Positions 20,751-31,918 of a DNA stretch of 64,000 nt are shown here, piece after piece. The stretch is taken from assembly GCA_900323505.1 (NCBI GenBank), contig OOIN01000007.1, positions 1,364,001 to 1,428,000 on the forward strand, given 5' to 3'. A program made the translations under genes and the position numbers. This stretch comes from Ustilago trichophora. Its lineage: Eukaryota > Basidiomycota > Ustilaginomycetes > Ustilaginales > Ustilaginaceae. A model generated the notes under the pieces. It had not been told where the DNA came from. It ran no database searches and was given only the letters and a program-made list of their open reading frames with translations. The stretch's first letter is position 1. Each line of letters starts with the position of its first letter.

Positions 20751-21499
20751 GAGATGGGATGCTTGGTGGAAAAGCGGAGGTTGGTATCTTGTCGAGCACG
20801 GATCTGGCAGTCGATCAACAATATCGACTAGATATACAAGATGTAGAGTGCAAAACACAGAACAGAGACGCTGGCGCTGATGTTCGATGGAAGAGTCAGG
20901 TTACAGCAGCAGACAGGTGCGTACGAGGGGTATGGTGCTCGTGCTTAAAGCTGAGCCCGTATTGAGAAGACGAGCGTGCTTGTAAAGGTGCGTGTGAGGG
21001 CGCGAGCGATCCGGGGCGCGGGGCCCCTGGGTCGTCGAACGTTGACGGTGATGCGATGAGATCTGGGCAGGCGATGCTGCACAAGCTCGAGATCAGGCCG
21101 AGTGAGCCGGATGAGGATCAGGAGGACGAGAAAAGATTGTGAGAGCGAGGGAGAAGGCTAAGAAAGCTTCCTTGTGAACGGCAGGAGAAGATGGATCTGT
21201 GGTTGGAACTGGAACGGATGGTGCTCAGAGATATTTAAGGGAAAGAATTTTCGTCGCTTCGATGTGGTCGTGCTCTAAACGACGTTACCAGTGTGGAAAT
21301 ATCTTGTTTGACAGGAGATAGAGGGTGAGAGTGTGCGTTTTGGAGTAAGTGGTGGTGGTAAAAATGATGGTTGTCAGGAAGACAGAATGGTGTTGCTGAG
21401 CTCGAACGAGTTGAGGGAAGAGAGAGGGGAGGCTGAGCAGCGATGAGAAAGAAGCCAATCGCAGAACGGCACCTCTCTCGAGGAGAGAGAAAGTGAGAA

Positions 21500-21508
<9 letters not shown>

Positions 21509-21535
<27 letters not shown>
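21509..21535. repeat. GA dinucleotide microsatellite
   Basis: About 13 GA units inside a longer purine-rich tract (roughly 21470-21545) in the 5' flank of the Ser-rich gene at 20750. Confidence 0.8.
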
Positions 21536-21539
<4 letters not shown>

Positions 21540-22220
21540 AAAGAGTCGCCGAGCAACTGTGCAGCAGCCGACTAGACAAAGTGTGGGGAAAAAAGCGTTT
21601 TGTGCTGCAGCAAAATGTGGTGCACTTGCCGTGTGGGTCTTCAGCACTTGGGCACCTGAGCAGTGACGACGAGGCAATAAGATGAAGAGACAAGGCGCGA
21701 AAGGGGAAAAGGAAGATAATGTCAGGGTCTCTCGCCTCATACGAGAGTCGGATTGGGTCCAAGACCGATCAAGTGCGCAAGAGTGAGGTCTCAGTATTCA
21801 AGGTCCGGACAGGCTGTCAGCTGCTGGGGTCAACTCCAGATGACGAAGGTGCTGAGTTGCAATCCCCCTCTGCCAACCCAGTGCAATGCGCAAGATATGC
21901 TTATCGATGGCAGCCATGAATTTGCAGAGGTGTCTTCCAATCCTGTCTCTTCTTCCTTCCTTCGAGCGAGCAAAGTTCCGACTGAGCCAGTGCCACTTTG
22001 ACTTGTTTGCACAACCGATTTCACCAAAGACGGGTCAATCATGCCTTTTCGCATGACTAGCCTGTCCGTGTGTGTCTGCAGAATTGAGCGAGAGAGCACG
22101 GTGGGCGGACACAGCCGAGGTCGAAGAATGCAGAAGGGCACGTCGTCAGTCAAAGGATGGGGAAAATTACTCTGGCTCCGTGGAGGTAGAGGCGGGAGTG
22201 ATTGAATCATAGACGTCGAG

Positions 22221-22242
22221 TACAGTACAGTACAGCACAGTA
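22221..22242. repeat. AGTAC tandem array
   Basis: Two overlapping TACAGTAC units (22221-22228 and 22226-22233) followed by a diverged copy, TACAGCACAGTA, all with 5-bp spacing. It belongs to the dispersed intergenic GTACT/AGTAC family. Confidence 0.7.
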
Positions 22243-23341
22243 GGAGTGAGAAGATTTTGTCTCGCTTGCATGCAGCCTTGAGCTTTGTGATGCAGCCCAA
22301 CCCCGCATTTTTGCTGTGATCAAGGTTGCTGGTTGGTTACGTGCGAGGGTCACGGAGGCACTGAAAGGGTACAGTATGTGTGCCAAAAAAAAAAAACAAA
22401 AAAAAAAAACAAAAACAAAGAAGTTGGACCATGCGCGAAGCTTTTGCCACCAACGAAAGCAACCTCGTTCGAGCATCGGCACCCAAGCCGTGTCAGAATC
22501 CACCATCCGATGTGGCACAGTGGTCCAGAACCCTGATTTTTGAATTCACATTTTGGCTTAACTGTGTAGTTGGCGGCAATGCCGCGCTGGGTCCCGTCTA
22601 TAATCAAGCCACTCAGGCGAGCCTCTGCTGCGTTGCCGCTTCCAAGCTTGCCTTGCATCTCTCTTGCAAGAAGGAAAAGGTGGGGTCAGAATTGCCCGGC
22701 CGTAAGAGCGACCCTTGTTGCTTGCAACTTGTCGGCACAATCCATCCGTTAGCCAGAAACAGCAATCAAGAGACCGCCAAATCACATTCTGCCATGCTTA
22801 AGCCTTACTTGGCTGCCTTCTAGTGTCGCTTGAAGCTACTTAGTAGGTGCATGCGTGTGTGTCTGTGTGTGTGTGTGTGTCACGCCGTGGACGGCTCTCT
22901 GGTGCTGCAATTCACATTTGCTTGCAGTTGTGTGTTTGGATCCAAACACTTTGTCTGTAAATCACGAACTGGCTGATATGCCCGAAGCTGTTATCTCAAA
23001 GGTCCCATATCTTGCAATGGCTTTGAAATCGGGTCTGATTGGCAAGGCTTAACAACCTGAATTTCTTCAATCATCTCAGCTTTGTGAAGCCTACAAGTCC
23101 CACCAAATACAGACTGAAGTATGTTGTGCAACAAATCCTGGTATCAGCTTCCTATCTTGCTTGTCACACTCTCATTCACAGGTAGATAAGCTGGCTGGTA
23201 ACAAAGCATCAGCCTTGGCTTGTTGTTGAATTTTGATAGCTTGAGAGTACACACAGGTCAAAATCTATGTGAAGCAGACATCAGGTGTAAAGAAACTTCA
23301 ACACTCTTGCGGTCAATGTTACCTCGGCGATAGTACAGACG

Positions 23342-24946
23342 CTACCACATGTTACCGTATTGCGAACCTTGCTGGGTATGTTGTTGCTGTTGCTGTTGTT
23401 GTTGTGGTTGCTGCATGAAGGCGCCGCCGTACTGCGGCGATTGTCCGTAGCCGTTGGGCATCATGTTGGACTGAAACTGACCCATGCCGTTGCTCGCAGG
23501 CTGAAATTGGGGTGAAGGCTGGTGTTGCAGAGTAAAGAAAGCGTTGTTAGGATTGAGCATGTTTGTGTTGGCCTGTGCTTGAAAAGCGGCTTGTCCAAGC
23601 TGTTGTGGCTGCTGCTGCTGTTGATGACCGTTGATGCCCATGAAGCTGGCTGTTTGCGGCATGGAAGTTGCAAAGTTGGACTGCATCGTGTTGAAAGGAT
23701 TGCTAGAGACGAGGCCGGGGGAGGGTAGCGGCGATGTGGAGAAAGCCATGGTTCCCAAGCTGGCGCTTCTCTGCTGTTGGTATTGAGGGAACATCATGCC
23801 GTTGCCAGGACTGAGCATGCCTGTCGATTGTGGTGCTGGTTGGCTTGGTGCGGAAGAAATTGGCAGTGTGCTGGCATGCTGAGGCACGTTGCGCATCTGA
23901 TCCAAGGTGCTGGTATTGCTGGACGGACTGAGGCCAAATGGAATGGGAGATGCCGTGCCATTGTTGCCCGACTGACCAGCCCAAAAGTTGCCTGATGGCT
24001 CTTGTATGGCGGGCGCACTGAGGACGGCTTGCTGCTGCGCCTGTAGAGAGGCCCACGGATTCATCTGCAGTGGCGGCTGATTGGAAGGTGCTTGTGATGG
24101 TTCTGAAAGCGAGATGAGATCGTCGAATACGCTCGATTGTGCTGTCGCGGAAGTAGGTTTGGATGCAGATGCCGGAGTGACGCCATTTCGTGCGTTGAGT
24201 GCGCTCGAGGTGCGCAAAGGGACCGCTGCACTTGGAAGCTGCAGCGCAGTCCGAGTAGCTGGGGCAGCGTTCGTTGATGCAGCGCTGTTGAGGATCGAAC
24301 CACTCGCCGCACGAAAGCCTGAAGCTGCGGAACTAGGCAGTGGCGGAGCGTTGGCTTTGGCGCGCTGCTGGGCTTCGCTCCAAGTCGAGGGAATGGGTGC
24401 TGTGCGAGAACGAGCGATGCTGCTTCCTTCTGCATAGTTGAGCTGCGAGCGTGAAGAGGACGAGGCTTCAACGGGAGACTTTGGCGCACCGAACCTTCCG
24501 GTCGAAGGCGGCGGCGAAGTGAGAAAGGTGGCATCCTTGGACGGAACCGGCGGTGGTCGGCCTTCCATAAATCTTCGAAACTCGTACTTTCTGCGAATGT
24601 ACTTTTCCAGCTCGCTGTCTCTCTCGCTCTCTTCCATGTTGGTTGGTGGACGATTGCGCATCTCGTCAGGATTGTACTTTTTGTTACTTTTGATGTTGCC
24701 AACCTCCTTCATCCTGTCGACCTGTTCGCGAGTCCATGTGTCGAGCGTGATGGATTTGACTTTGGAGATGTGTACTCCCATCTTGCGGTGCACACCAGCA
24801 CACTGGACACAAATGAATATGCCGAGGTTCCATGAGGCCCATCTAGGTGCGCGACCTTTGCAGTCGGCGCAGACGTCGTTGCCAGGCTGTCGGGCGAGGT
24901 CGAGCAAGATGCGTTGCTGCCGTTCTTGCGCAGCTTTGCTGTTCAT
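23342..24946 (-). CDS. ArfGAP-domain protein (SMAP/Age2 type)
   Basis: 534 aa, intronless. The ArfGAP zinc finger is at the extreme N-terminus, C26-x2-C29-x16-C46-x2-C49, followed by the catalytic arginine R54 in the VHRKMG motif and the SKVKSITLDTW segment. ArfGAPs stimulate GTP hydrolysis by Arf at Golgi and endosome membranes. The N-terminal position of the domain, the absence of ankyrin or PH domains and the long Gln/Asn/Pro-rich tail resemble yeast Age2 and animal SMAP proteins. The tail (about residues 150-534) contains several NPF/NPW-like short motifs and ends in a poly-Gln run and an Asn-Met-Trp end. Assignment to Age2 rather than another ArfGAP is inference. Confidence 0.93.
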   Translation of the reverse strand: MNSKAAQERQQRILLDLARQPGNDVCADCKGRAPRWASWNLGIFICVQCAGVHRKMGVHISKVKSITLDTWTREQVDRMKEVGNIKSNKKYNPDEMRNRPPTNMEESERDSELEKYIRRKYEFRRFMEGRPPPVPSKDATFLTSPPPSTGRFGAPKSPVEASSSSRSQLNYAEGSSIARSRTAPIPSTWSEAQQRAKANAPPLPSSAASGFRAASGSILNSAASTNAAPATRTALQLPSAAVPLRTSSALNARNGVTPASASKPTSATAQSSVFDDLISLSEPSQAPSNQPPLQMNPWASLQAQQQAVLSAPAIQEPSGNFWAGQSGNNGTASPIPFGLSPSSNTSTLDQMRNVPQHASTLPISSAPSQPAPQSTGMLSPGNGMMFPQYQQQRSASLGTMAFSTSPLPSPGLVSSNPFNTMQSNFATSMPQTASFMGINGHQQQQQPQQLGQAAFQAQANTNMLNPNNAFFTLQHQPSPQFQPASNGMGQFQSNMMPNGYGQSPQYGGAFMQQPQQQQQQQQHTQQGSQYGNMW

Positions 24947-27900
24947 GATTATGCTGTGGCGTAGGCGCAGCCGGCAGTGTGCGATCTCCTAGCAGATCAG
25001 CTACGTGATGGTGTTCTTTTTGGAGGTCGACGTACGGACAAGGAGATGGTCGGCGATGAAGGCCGCGAGGAGCGAAACGATGCTCTGAGTGAATGAACAG
25101 AAGGCGAATCGGCCTTGTCTACAGTCGGTCGCGCCGATTCGGGTCCTCGTCGGCTTGAATGTAGCTGAAGGGTTCTCAGCGAGTCGGAGAGTTGCCGAAG
25201 GATGAGTGATGGTGATAAGTGACAAAGGGGCTCGAGACGAGATACTAGCAGGCATGAGAAAGATGGATGACGGAAAGGCCGGAATCCTTTCGCAAACAAA
25301 ATCATGCCACCCACAATGTGTAAATCTGCATCACTTCAGTACAGTATTGTACAACACCGTGACGCCCCTCGCACGCACATGCACGCACAAAACTCTGTTT
25401 CCACATTTTCTTCCAGCAAAATTGATTTTTCCCCCCCACGCGTCCGCACCACCGTTGCACCTTTTCCACCGTCCCAAGGTCATACTGTAGTTACTGTACC
25501 GTCAAGCCCGACTTCTTATCACTCGTTCACCACAATTCTCCTGATCCAGCAACCAGACTCTGATTGTTCGACATTACGACTGGAATGCTTGTTGAATGAA
25601 AACATCTATTGATACAAGGCGTGTCTGAAGATGAGCCCCGCTCGAACAACGTTGTCAAGGTGGTCACAAGTCTGTGGCTGTGGGGCGACAAACAAAGACG
25701 CCGTGAGCCAACTTCATCAGCCAATCCTGTAAGTAGGGATCGCCGTTAGGGCGCTCCCATAAGTCACCAGAATAGATCAAAGTTGTGGATCAATCGAACG
25801 GAAGACCTGAGAAACCCCGATGTGTTCGGAGCTGATCGGGCATATCGTCAATCGCAACGCTCATGTCTTGGAAGCGAAGAATCTGCTTTGATTTCAATCA
25901 CTCCTCGTCTTGCATTCGGTCGGTTGAACATTGGGCAAAGCAATCTTATGTATTGCAGTGGCAACTCGGCAATATGCGCTGGGAACCGTTTACATATACG
26001 TGCGATACACGACAATTGCGTGGCTGCCATGCTTTCTTCGTTTCGTCGCTCATCACAGAAAAGTCTATCGCTGTACTCGTCAATCACACGTATACGCCCT
26101 GTCAGGGAGAAGAACAGTGTTCTCAAAATCTGTTGCGATCGGGATCGGGACAAGGCCATCGAAAACCGATAACTGCAAGAGGGACAGACCGAGCTTGGCA
26201 GACGCCTTCCGTTGGAAAGAGTAAGGCCCTACCAGAGATGGAAATGACGGGTTTAATCAGTCTGCCGGAGTACTGTGCAGTACGTAGAACCGGTGTCAAG
26301 GGTTCAGCGGATGAGCCATTGTTCCAAGTCCGCCAACGGCACATCGCTAATCAATTCACCGACCGCCGACAGACCAGGAAAAATGTGGGGCCCAACTTCA
26401 ACCCATTGCAATCACAAGGATTCAAGATGACGGCCGTGTATGATCGAGACCTGTGGCTTGGCGAGAGATGTAGGACCTTGAATTCGGGAAGACTTCGGAA
26501 GAATCGTGCATGGTGGCAATGCGCAGAGTGATGAGTGCTATACAGAGGTGGTATCACACGATCGACCGACACGCGCCCTGTGCTTACTCGCAAGCGAGCT
26601 TACGATCGACCAGTTGACAAGACGAGCATTGAGCACCAAGACAGGATCTGCTTTCGCTGACAAGGCACGGCCAGTCACAAAGTCACAAAGTCATCTCACG
26701 TAGCGTCAAGTTGAAGACGAAATTTCAGTGAGCAGCACTAGACAAAGGTGCGCCCTGCTTTCCGTTCGAGGACGAGCGAGGCTGCATGATGGCAGGGTAA
26801 TAACGTGGCATCGGCATCGGCAGGTTGACCGGTTATGCAGAGCCTCTGAGTTGGAATGGCTCAAAAGGTCAGCCGACTCCGAAACAAGTACTATACTGTA
26901 CGCACACGAAGGATGTGTCGGCGCGAGCCAAAAGCTGGCGTGAGGTTACCGGCCAAGTGGATCAATATCAAGAGTGGGAGTACAGTACAGGACTCAGTAA
27001 GTGCCGTAAACCAGAGGTGTAAAGGGAAAAGAAGACACACGACCACAGTCTTGAATGTTATGCTTTCGTTCGGCGCTGACAGTTGAAATTGAGGTTGGCC
27101 GAGGGGTTGACCCGCCTTGGCACTACACTTTCCGCTGGAAGGGGACAATTGCAAAGCCGACGATTGAAAGCCCTGGAAGGAGCAGACACCGTCGACGGCT
27201 TGACAGCTCGTGCAAGCAAGAGCAGTAGCGAATCAGCTTCAACGTCGAGCAGAATCCAAGACTAGAAGGGCAGTAGATGCAACTCCGAACGGCTGGGGCA
27301 AGAAGATCAAGTCAGGCGTCGTCGTCGAAGTCGACTGTGCAACCTCTTCTCAGGACAGGAACGTGTGGTTTTGCCTGTGTCATGTGGCAGCCATACCACC
27401 ACGAGCAAGCAGAGGGCAAGAGAGAGGGTTCAAATCAGGGCCTGTGGCCCAACGCCGGATTTCCCGAGAGAGACGATTTGAATCTTTTTCGCGCGCAGCT
27501 CGCTTGACAGATGTGCAAAGACAAGCCGAATCTAAAAAAATTCAGTGATAGAGGCAGACGAGCAACTTGTTACGTGGTTGCCAAGCAGCGTTGATGGCTC
27601 GGCTAGAGCGTTTTAGCCACGGTCGAACAGACATAGAGGATAAATTGGGAAACCGACAGCGAGCGGCGGCTCGAGAAGCACTTTTGCGGGTTCGACACGG
27701 TTGTCCCACCATCGTCGCTCATCTTGGCGACTGTTTCTTCGCTGGAAGCTGCACTTTGAGGAGCGAAGGCAACTGTTTTGCCGATGAATGGAGCTCTACC
27801 TGTTCATCTGTTCACCTGTTCACCTGCTAGTATTGGTGTGAGGGAGATTCGCTGGATTCACTGGATTCGCTTCAGCTTCGCGCTGTTTAGCTGTGCGTCG

Positions 27901-28995
27901 GTGTGTCGGTTTTTGAACAGTACAGTGGAATGACGAAAAGACTCTGCGCCACACTTCTGTCACAGTTGAATTTTCCAAGAGGGCTTCTGCCTGACCCTTA
28001 AAATTTCTCCGCAACTCATTTACCGGCTTAGAGCGTGTTCTATGTGCATTCGCAATCCACAACGCGAACGGCATGCAGCACAGCACATCGCGCGTCGGGT
28101 CGGTCAAAAATTGGACAGTCGATTCGATTCTCGTTCACACTGCGGGCAAATGCATGCTGTCGCAAGTCTTTATGCAGTGCTTGCAGCTAGACACTGAGTT
28201 GTTCACGCAGTGTGGAAACAATTGGTCCAGCATCGCTCGTCGCCGGCAACGTTTTAATGAGTTTCCGTTGGAAGCGTTTTCGCTCCCAGCTTTTCCTCTT
28301 TCCAAACTGAGAGTCCAAGCCTAACCTGCTCAAGACCGATTAAAAAAAAAAAAAAGAAAAAAAAATCCCTTCTCACCATCGCCGAATATTGTGCGTATCC
28401 GTCAAGTCACATCCTTCATGCCAAAAAGAGTGATTGGACTGTATAGGCATGGACACGAGTGGATTTGCTAACGAGCACAAGAGCAGAGTTCCTCAAATGG
28501 GTTTGCGCATCCACTCGAACAGCCAAGTTGGGGTGCATCAGATTCCGTACCGTCCTTTTCTGTCGCGGAGCCTTGCATGAATTCAGACGGCCACTTACCG
28601 CAAAGCCATTGAGCAACGAGGCGTCCCCCACGCCGCCTCATCGGCTACGCTCCGCTCTTTTTTTCAGATGTGAGCACCTCACACAGACTGCCAAACTCTG
28701 CTGCGTTGCCTCGGGTGCGAGGGCGAGAAAAGTCACGATGCCCTGTCCAATCATTTGTCTCGTATGTATCCTCGGCTACGATTTCCACAGTCCCAAAACG
28801 GTGTCCTTATTGGCCGACGAGCTACTCTGCGAGCGTGGGGTTTGCGACTTGTGGGGCACCGCGACACATGACTCTGTCCCCACACTCGAACCCGAGGCTT
28901 GTGGGTTGCTGAATGCATACATATAAACATGAGTCTGCACGATGCAAATTCGCCCGCATTTTCCCCACGCATACGTGCTCTCTTCCACATCAACC
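24947..28995. other. 4-kb gene-poor interval before the MFS transporter
   Basis: No frame here has recognisable protein features. The longest, at 25863-26531 (+, 222 codons), looks random in composition. Motifs of the GTAC family are frequent: 25339-25352, 25483-25499, 26271-26283 (one mismatch), 26894-26901, 26981-26988 and near 27917. An A-rich run lies at about 28341-28366. The last few hundred bases are presumably the MFS promoter. Confidence 0.45.
25339..25352. repeat. GTAC-type inverted repeat upstream of the ArfGAP gene
   Basis: GTACAGTATTGTAC, an imperfect palindrome of the dispersed family, about 390 bp upstream of the ArfGAP start codon. A second pair, TACTGTA-GT-TACTGTA, follows at 25483-25499. 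Confidence 0.6.
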
Positions 28996-31180
28996 ATGTC
29001 AGCCAACGAAAAGATCTCTCCGCTCGAGGAGAAGGCCGGTGTCAATCAGCTTGCCACCACAGATGCCAGCTCTCGCGATTCTGTCAATTACAAGGGTGAC
29101 CGCGACGAGTCGACTGTCACCAACCCTCTCGCTGGCCTCAGCAAGGAACAGCTCCTTCGCGATGTCGAGGTCTTTGCTCAGGAGAAGAATCTTCTCGACG
29201 ATCTCGAGCTGCTCAAGCGCGGTGCTTTGCTCGCTCAGCGACCAGCCGAGTACCAGCAGATCGAAGAGCTCTCGACCGAAGAGAAGGACGCCATTGGCCA
29301 CGAGTACGCACACAAGTGGTCGCACCCCTTCCTCCTCTACATGACCATTTTCACTTGCTCCATCGGTGCCGCCACTCAGGGTTGGGATCAGACCGGTTCC
29401 AATGGTGCCAACCTGAGCTTCCCACAGGAGTTCAACATTCCCGAAAGCGCTACGAAGGACATCGCTGTTGGCGCGCTCGGCTATATCTCCGAGGCGACCG
29501 CACAGAAGAACCAATGGCTTGTCGGTCTCGTCAATGCTGCGCCTTACATTGCCAGTGCCGTCCTTGGTTGCTGGCTCTCTGACCCGCTCAACAACATGCT
29601 TGGCCGTCGTGGCTGCATTTTCATCACCGCTGTTATTCTCGTCATCACGCCTATTGCTTCCGGTCTGACTCAGAACTGGTGGCAGCTGTTTATTGTCCGT
29701 TTCTTGCTCGGTATCGGCATGGGTGCCAAGGGCTCGACCGTTCCTGTCTTTGCCGCCGAGAACTCGCCGCCCCAGATTCGAGGTGCTCTTGTCATGGGAT
29801 GGCAGCTCTGGACTGCGTTCGGCATCTTCCTCGGTTTCGCCGCCAACATTGTCGTCGCCGACGTCGGCAAAATTGCCTGGCGTCTTCAGCTCGGTTCGGC
29901 CTTTATTCCTGCGCTGCCCCTCGCCATCCTCATCTACTTCTGCCCCGAGTCACCTCGTTGGCTCATGAAGAAGAACAGATACCCGCAGGCCTTGCGCTCG
30001 CTGATTCGTCTCCGTCACAATAAGATCCAGGCTGCTCGTGACCTCTACTACATTCACGTCCAACTCGTCGAGGAGTCCAAGATCATTCGCGGCGAGACCT
30101 ACGTCAAGCGCTTCGCCGAGCTCTTCACCATCCCCCGTGTCCGTCGCGCTACCGTTGGTGCTACAACCGTTATGCTTGGTAAGTACATAAAACGCAGGCG
30201 CAGTGATTTTGATTTCACATTCAGAATGCTGGCGCATGGCCCCTCACTACGTGTATAAAGTGCAGGCGCACTGACACATCCCATTGTCCTTTACCAATCT
30301 TCCCCACCTGACCAAAAAAAAAAAAAAAAAAAAAAAAAAAACACGTTCAAAAAAAAAACTTTCCTCGTCCCTCCTCGTCGAAACGACACCATATCTCTTC
30401 GTCCTCCTTCTTCACCATGGGTCAACCGATCCATCAGCTCAACAGATGTGCGGCATCAACATTATCGCGTTCTACAGTTCAACAGTATTCGCTGAGAGTG
30501 GATCTTCGGCCAGACAAGCTTTGTACGCATCGCTGGGCTTCGGAGCGATCAACTTCTTGTTCGCCTTCCCAGCGCTCGTTACAATCGATACATTCGGCCG
30601 CCGAAGCCTTCTACTCTTCACATTCCCTCAAATGGCATGGACGCTACTCGCTGCAGGCCTCTGCTTCTTGATTCCCGGCGAAAGCAGCAAAGCTCGCCTG
30701 GGTCTCATCGCCCTCTTCATCTATCTCTTTGCTGCATTTTACAGCGTTGGAGAAGGTCCGGTTCCCTTCACCTACTCGGCTGAGGTATTCCCCCTTGCTC
30801 AGCGAGAGCAGGGAATGGCATGGGCTGTGGCCACATGTCTCTTCTGGGCTGCCGTGCTCAGTATCACTTTCCCACGAATGCTGCGTGCGATGACGCCTAC
30901 CGGTGCATTCGGCTTCTACGCTGGTCTCAATGTCATTGCCCTCATTCTCATCTACTTGTTTGTACCCGAGACGGCTCGTTATACTCTCGAGGAGCTCGAT
31001 GCCGTCTTCAGCGTACCCCACGCCAAGTTCGTCAAGCACCAGAACACCAAGACGCTTCCTTACTGGTTCAAGACCACAGTTCTCAGGAAGAAGAACGTTC
31101 AGCGTCCCGCTCCACTCATTCAGCTTGACAAGAACCTCGTCGGTGCTGGAGACCAGCGTGCCAACGATTCCGTGGCTTAA
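28996..31180 (+). CDS. MFS sugar-porter family transporter, possibly inositol-type (one intron)
   Basis: Exon 1 is 28996-30178 and exon 2 is 30438-31180. The 259-bp intron starts GTAAGT and ends CATCAG, and the join restores the conserved [17 protein letters not shown] segment. The product is 641 aa. A hydrophilic N-terminus of about 110 residues precedes 12 predicted membrane segments. Sugar-porter signatures are GRRGCIFIT in the first loop, PESPRWL before the central loop, FGRRSLL in the second half and [12 protein letters not shown] at the end. These point to a plasma-membrane facilitator or proton symporter for a sugar or polyol. The long N-terminus recalls fungal proteins annotated as myo-inositol transporters, but the substrate cannot be read from sequence. 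The gene lies at the edge of the accessory region next to the Harbinger-like pair. Confidence 0.9.
30314..30341 (+). repeat. A28 homopolymer inside the MFS intron
   Basis: A run of 28 A residues followed 7 bases later by a run of 10 A (30349-30358), both inside the intron of the MFS transporter gene, about 100 bases before the acceptor. It may account for much of the unusual intron length. Confidence 0.85.
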
Positions 31181-31918
31181 TCAGTCGACACTACTACTTC
31201 AACCCTCTCCTGTGCTCTGTGTCTGGCATCTGTCAGCATTTGTCGATGTGTACTGTAGACATCTTTCATCGCTGTATCCGATACGGTCGACTACTTGATA
31301 CCAATATTTCAAATTTCAAAAAATAAATGTCATGCCTTATTTGACACGGCCTTTTTCCCTTTATTTTTTCCGTCTGGCCTTGAACCCATCCACGGTCCTT
31401 GTGTGCATGTGCTCATACCCTGTCGGTTTATTTGTTGGATGATGCCGCATGATCGCTGGCGTTAGTGAGGTTTTGGCCGTCCTTCGTCTCACTCAAGATA
31501 GCCTCGGCAAGCTCGATCATCGCCACTTTTATGCACGTGTGCATGAGCTTGCATATACAAGTTGAGTCAAGCTCAATTTGGCCTTCGTCTCACCACAAAA
31601 ACATAGGAGACTTGTGTCAGTCTCTCTCAACCCTGTCGTCGAGCTCACTTCCGTGCGTTTGTATGTAATTTCTCTCAATGTAACACCTTTTTGATGATCT
31701 CGATTACAAAGCATGAGTGGAATGTGCAAGTACAATCTAAGTGTGGTGAGAATTGAGCAAGTTATGTATTGTTCCGTCGCAATTGAGTGTATAATGGTAG
31801 TACTACCATCATATCAGCCCTTCCCCGCCCTAACCCACAATTCGGTACAACCTTATTCGCTGTTTATCCGCTGTTTGTTCCAAGCTCCGGTGGGAAATGG
31901 AGCTTGCTCGACGCGATC
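31181..31918. other. Flank between MFS gene and transposase
   Basis: No gene is seen. Notable elements are a repeated phrase CTTCGTCTCAC at about 31481-31491 and 31583-31593, the 10-mer ATGTATTGTT at 31764-31773 (an inverted copy lies at 34405-34414) and a 16-bp perfect palindrome, ATGGTAGTACTACCAT, at 31794-31809. The left end of the Harbinger-like element should lie in this stretch, but I cannot define it. Confidence 0.45.

Larger units (their letters stand above)
20751..23341. other. 2.6-kb interval without a recognisable gene
   Basis: It holds the 5' flank of the Ser-rich gene and the 3' flank of the ArfGAP gene. Visible elements are a GA microsatellite at 21509-21535, A-rich runs at about 22386-22415, a TG run at about 22856-22880 and a GTAC-type array at 22221-22242 with a further copy near 22369. 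ORFs in the stretch are low-complexity readings of these repeats. Confidence 0.45.

Noticed and set aside
21235..21762. 175-codon ORF rich in Leu/Ser
   Set aside because: It is a translation of the GA/TC microsatellite and flanking purine-rich DNA, not a protein.
25863..26531. 222-codon ORF in the gene-poor stretch
   Set aside because: Composition looks random, with no domain, no good start context and no splice partners found.
27415..27445. tRNA-like GGGTTCAAATC
   Set aside because: The flanking bases cannot form a T stem or an acceptor stem.
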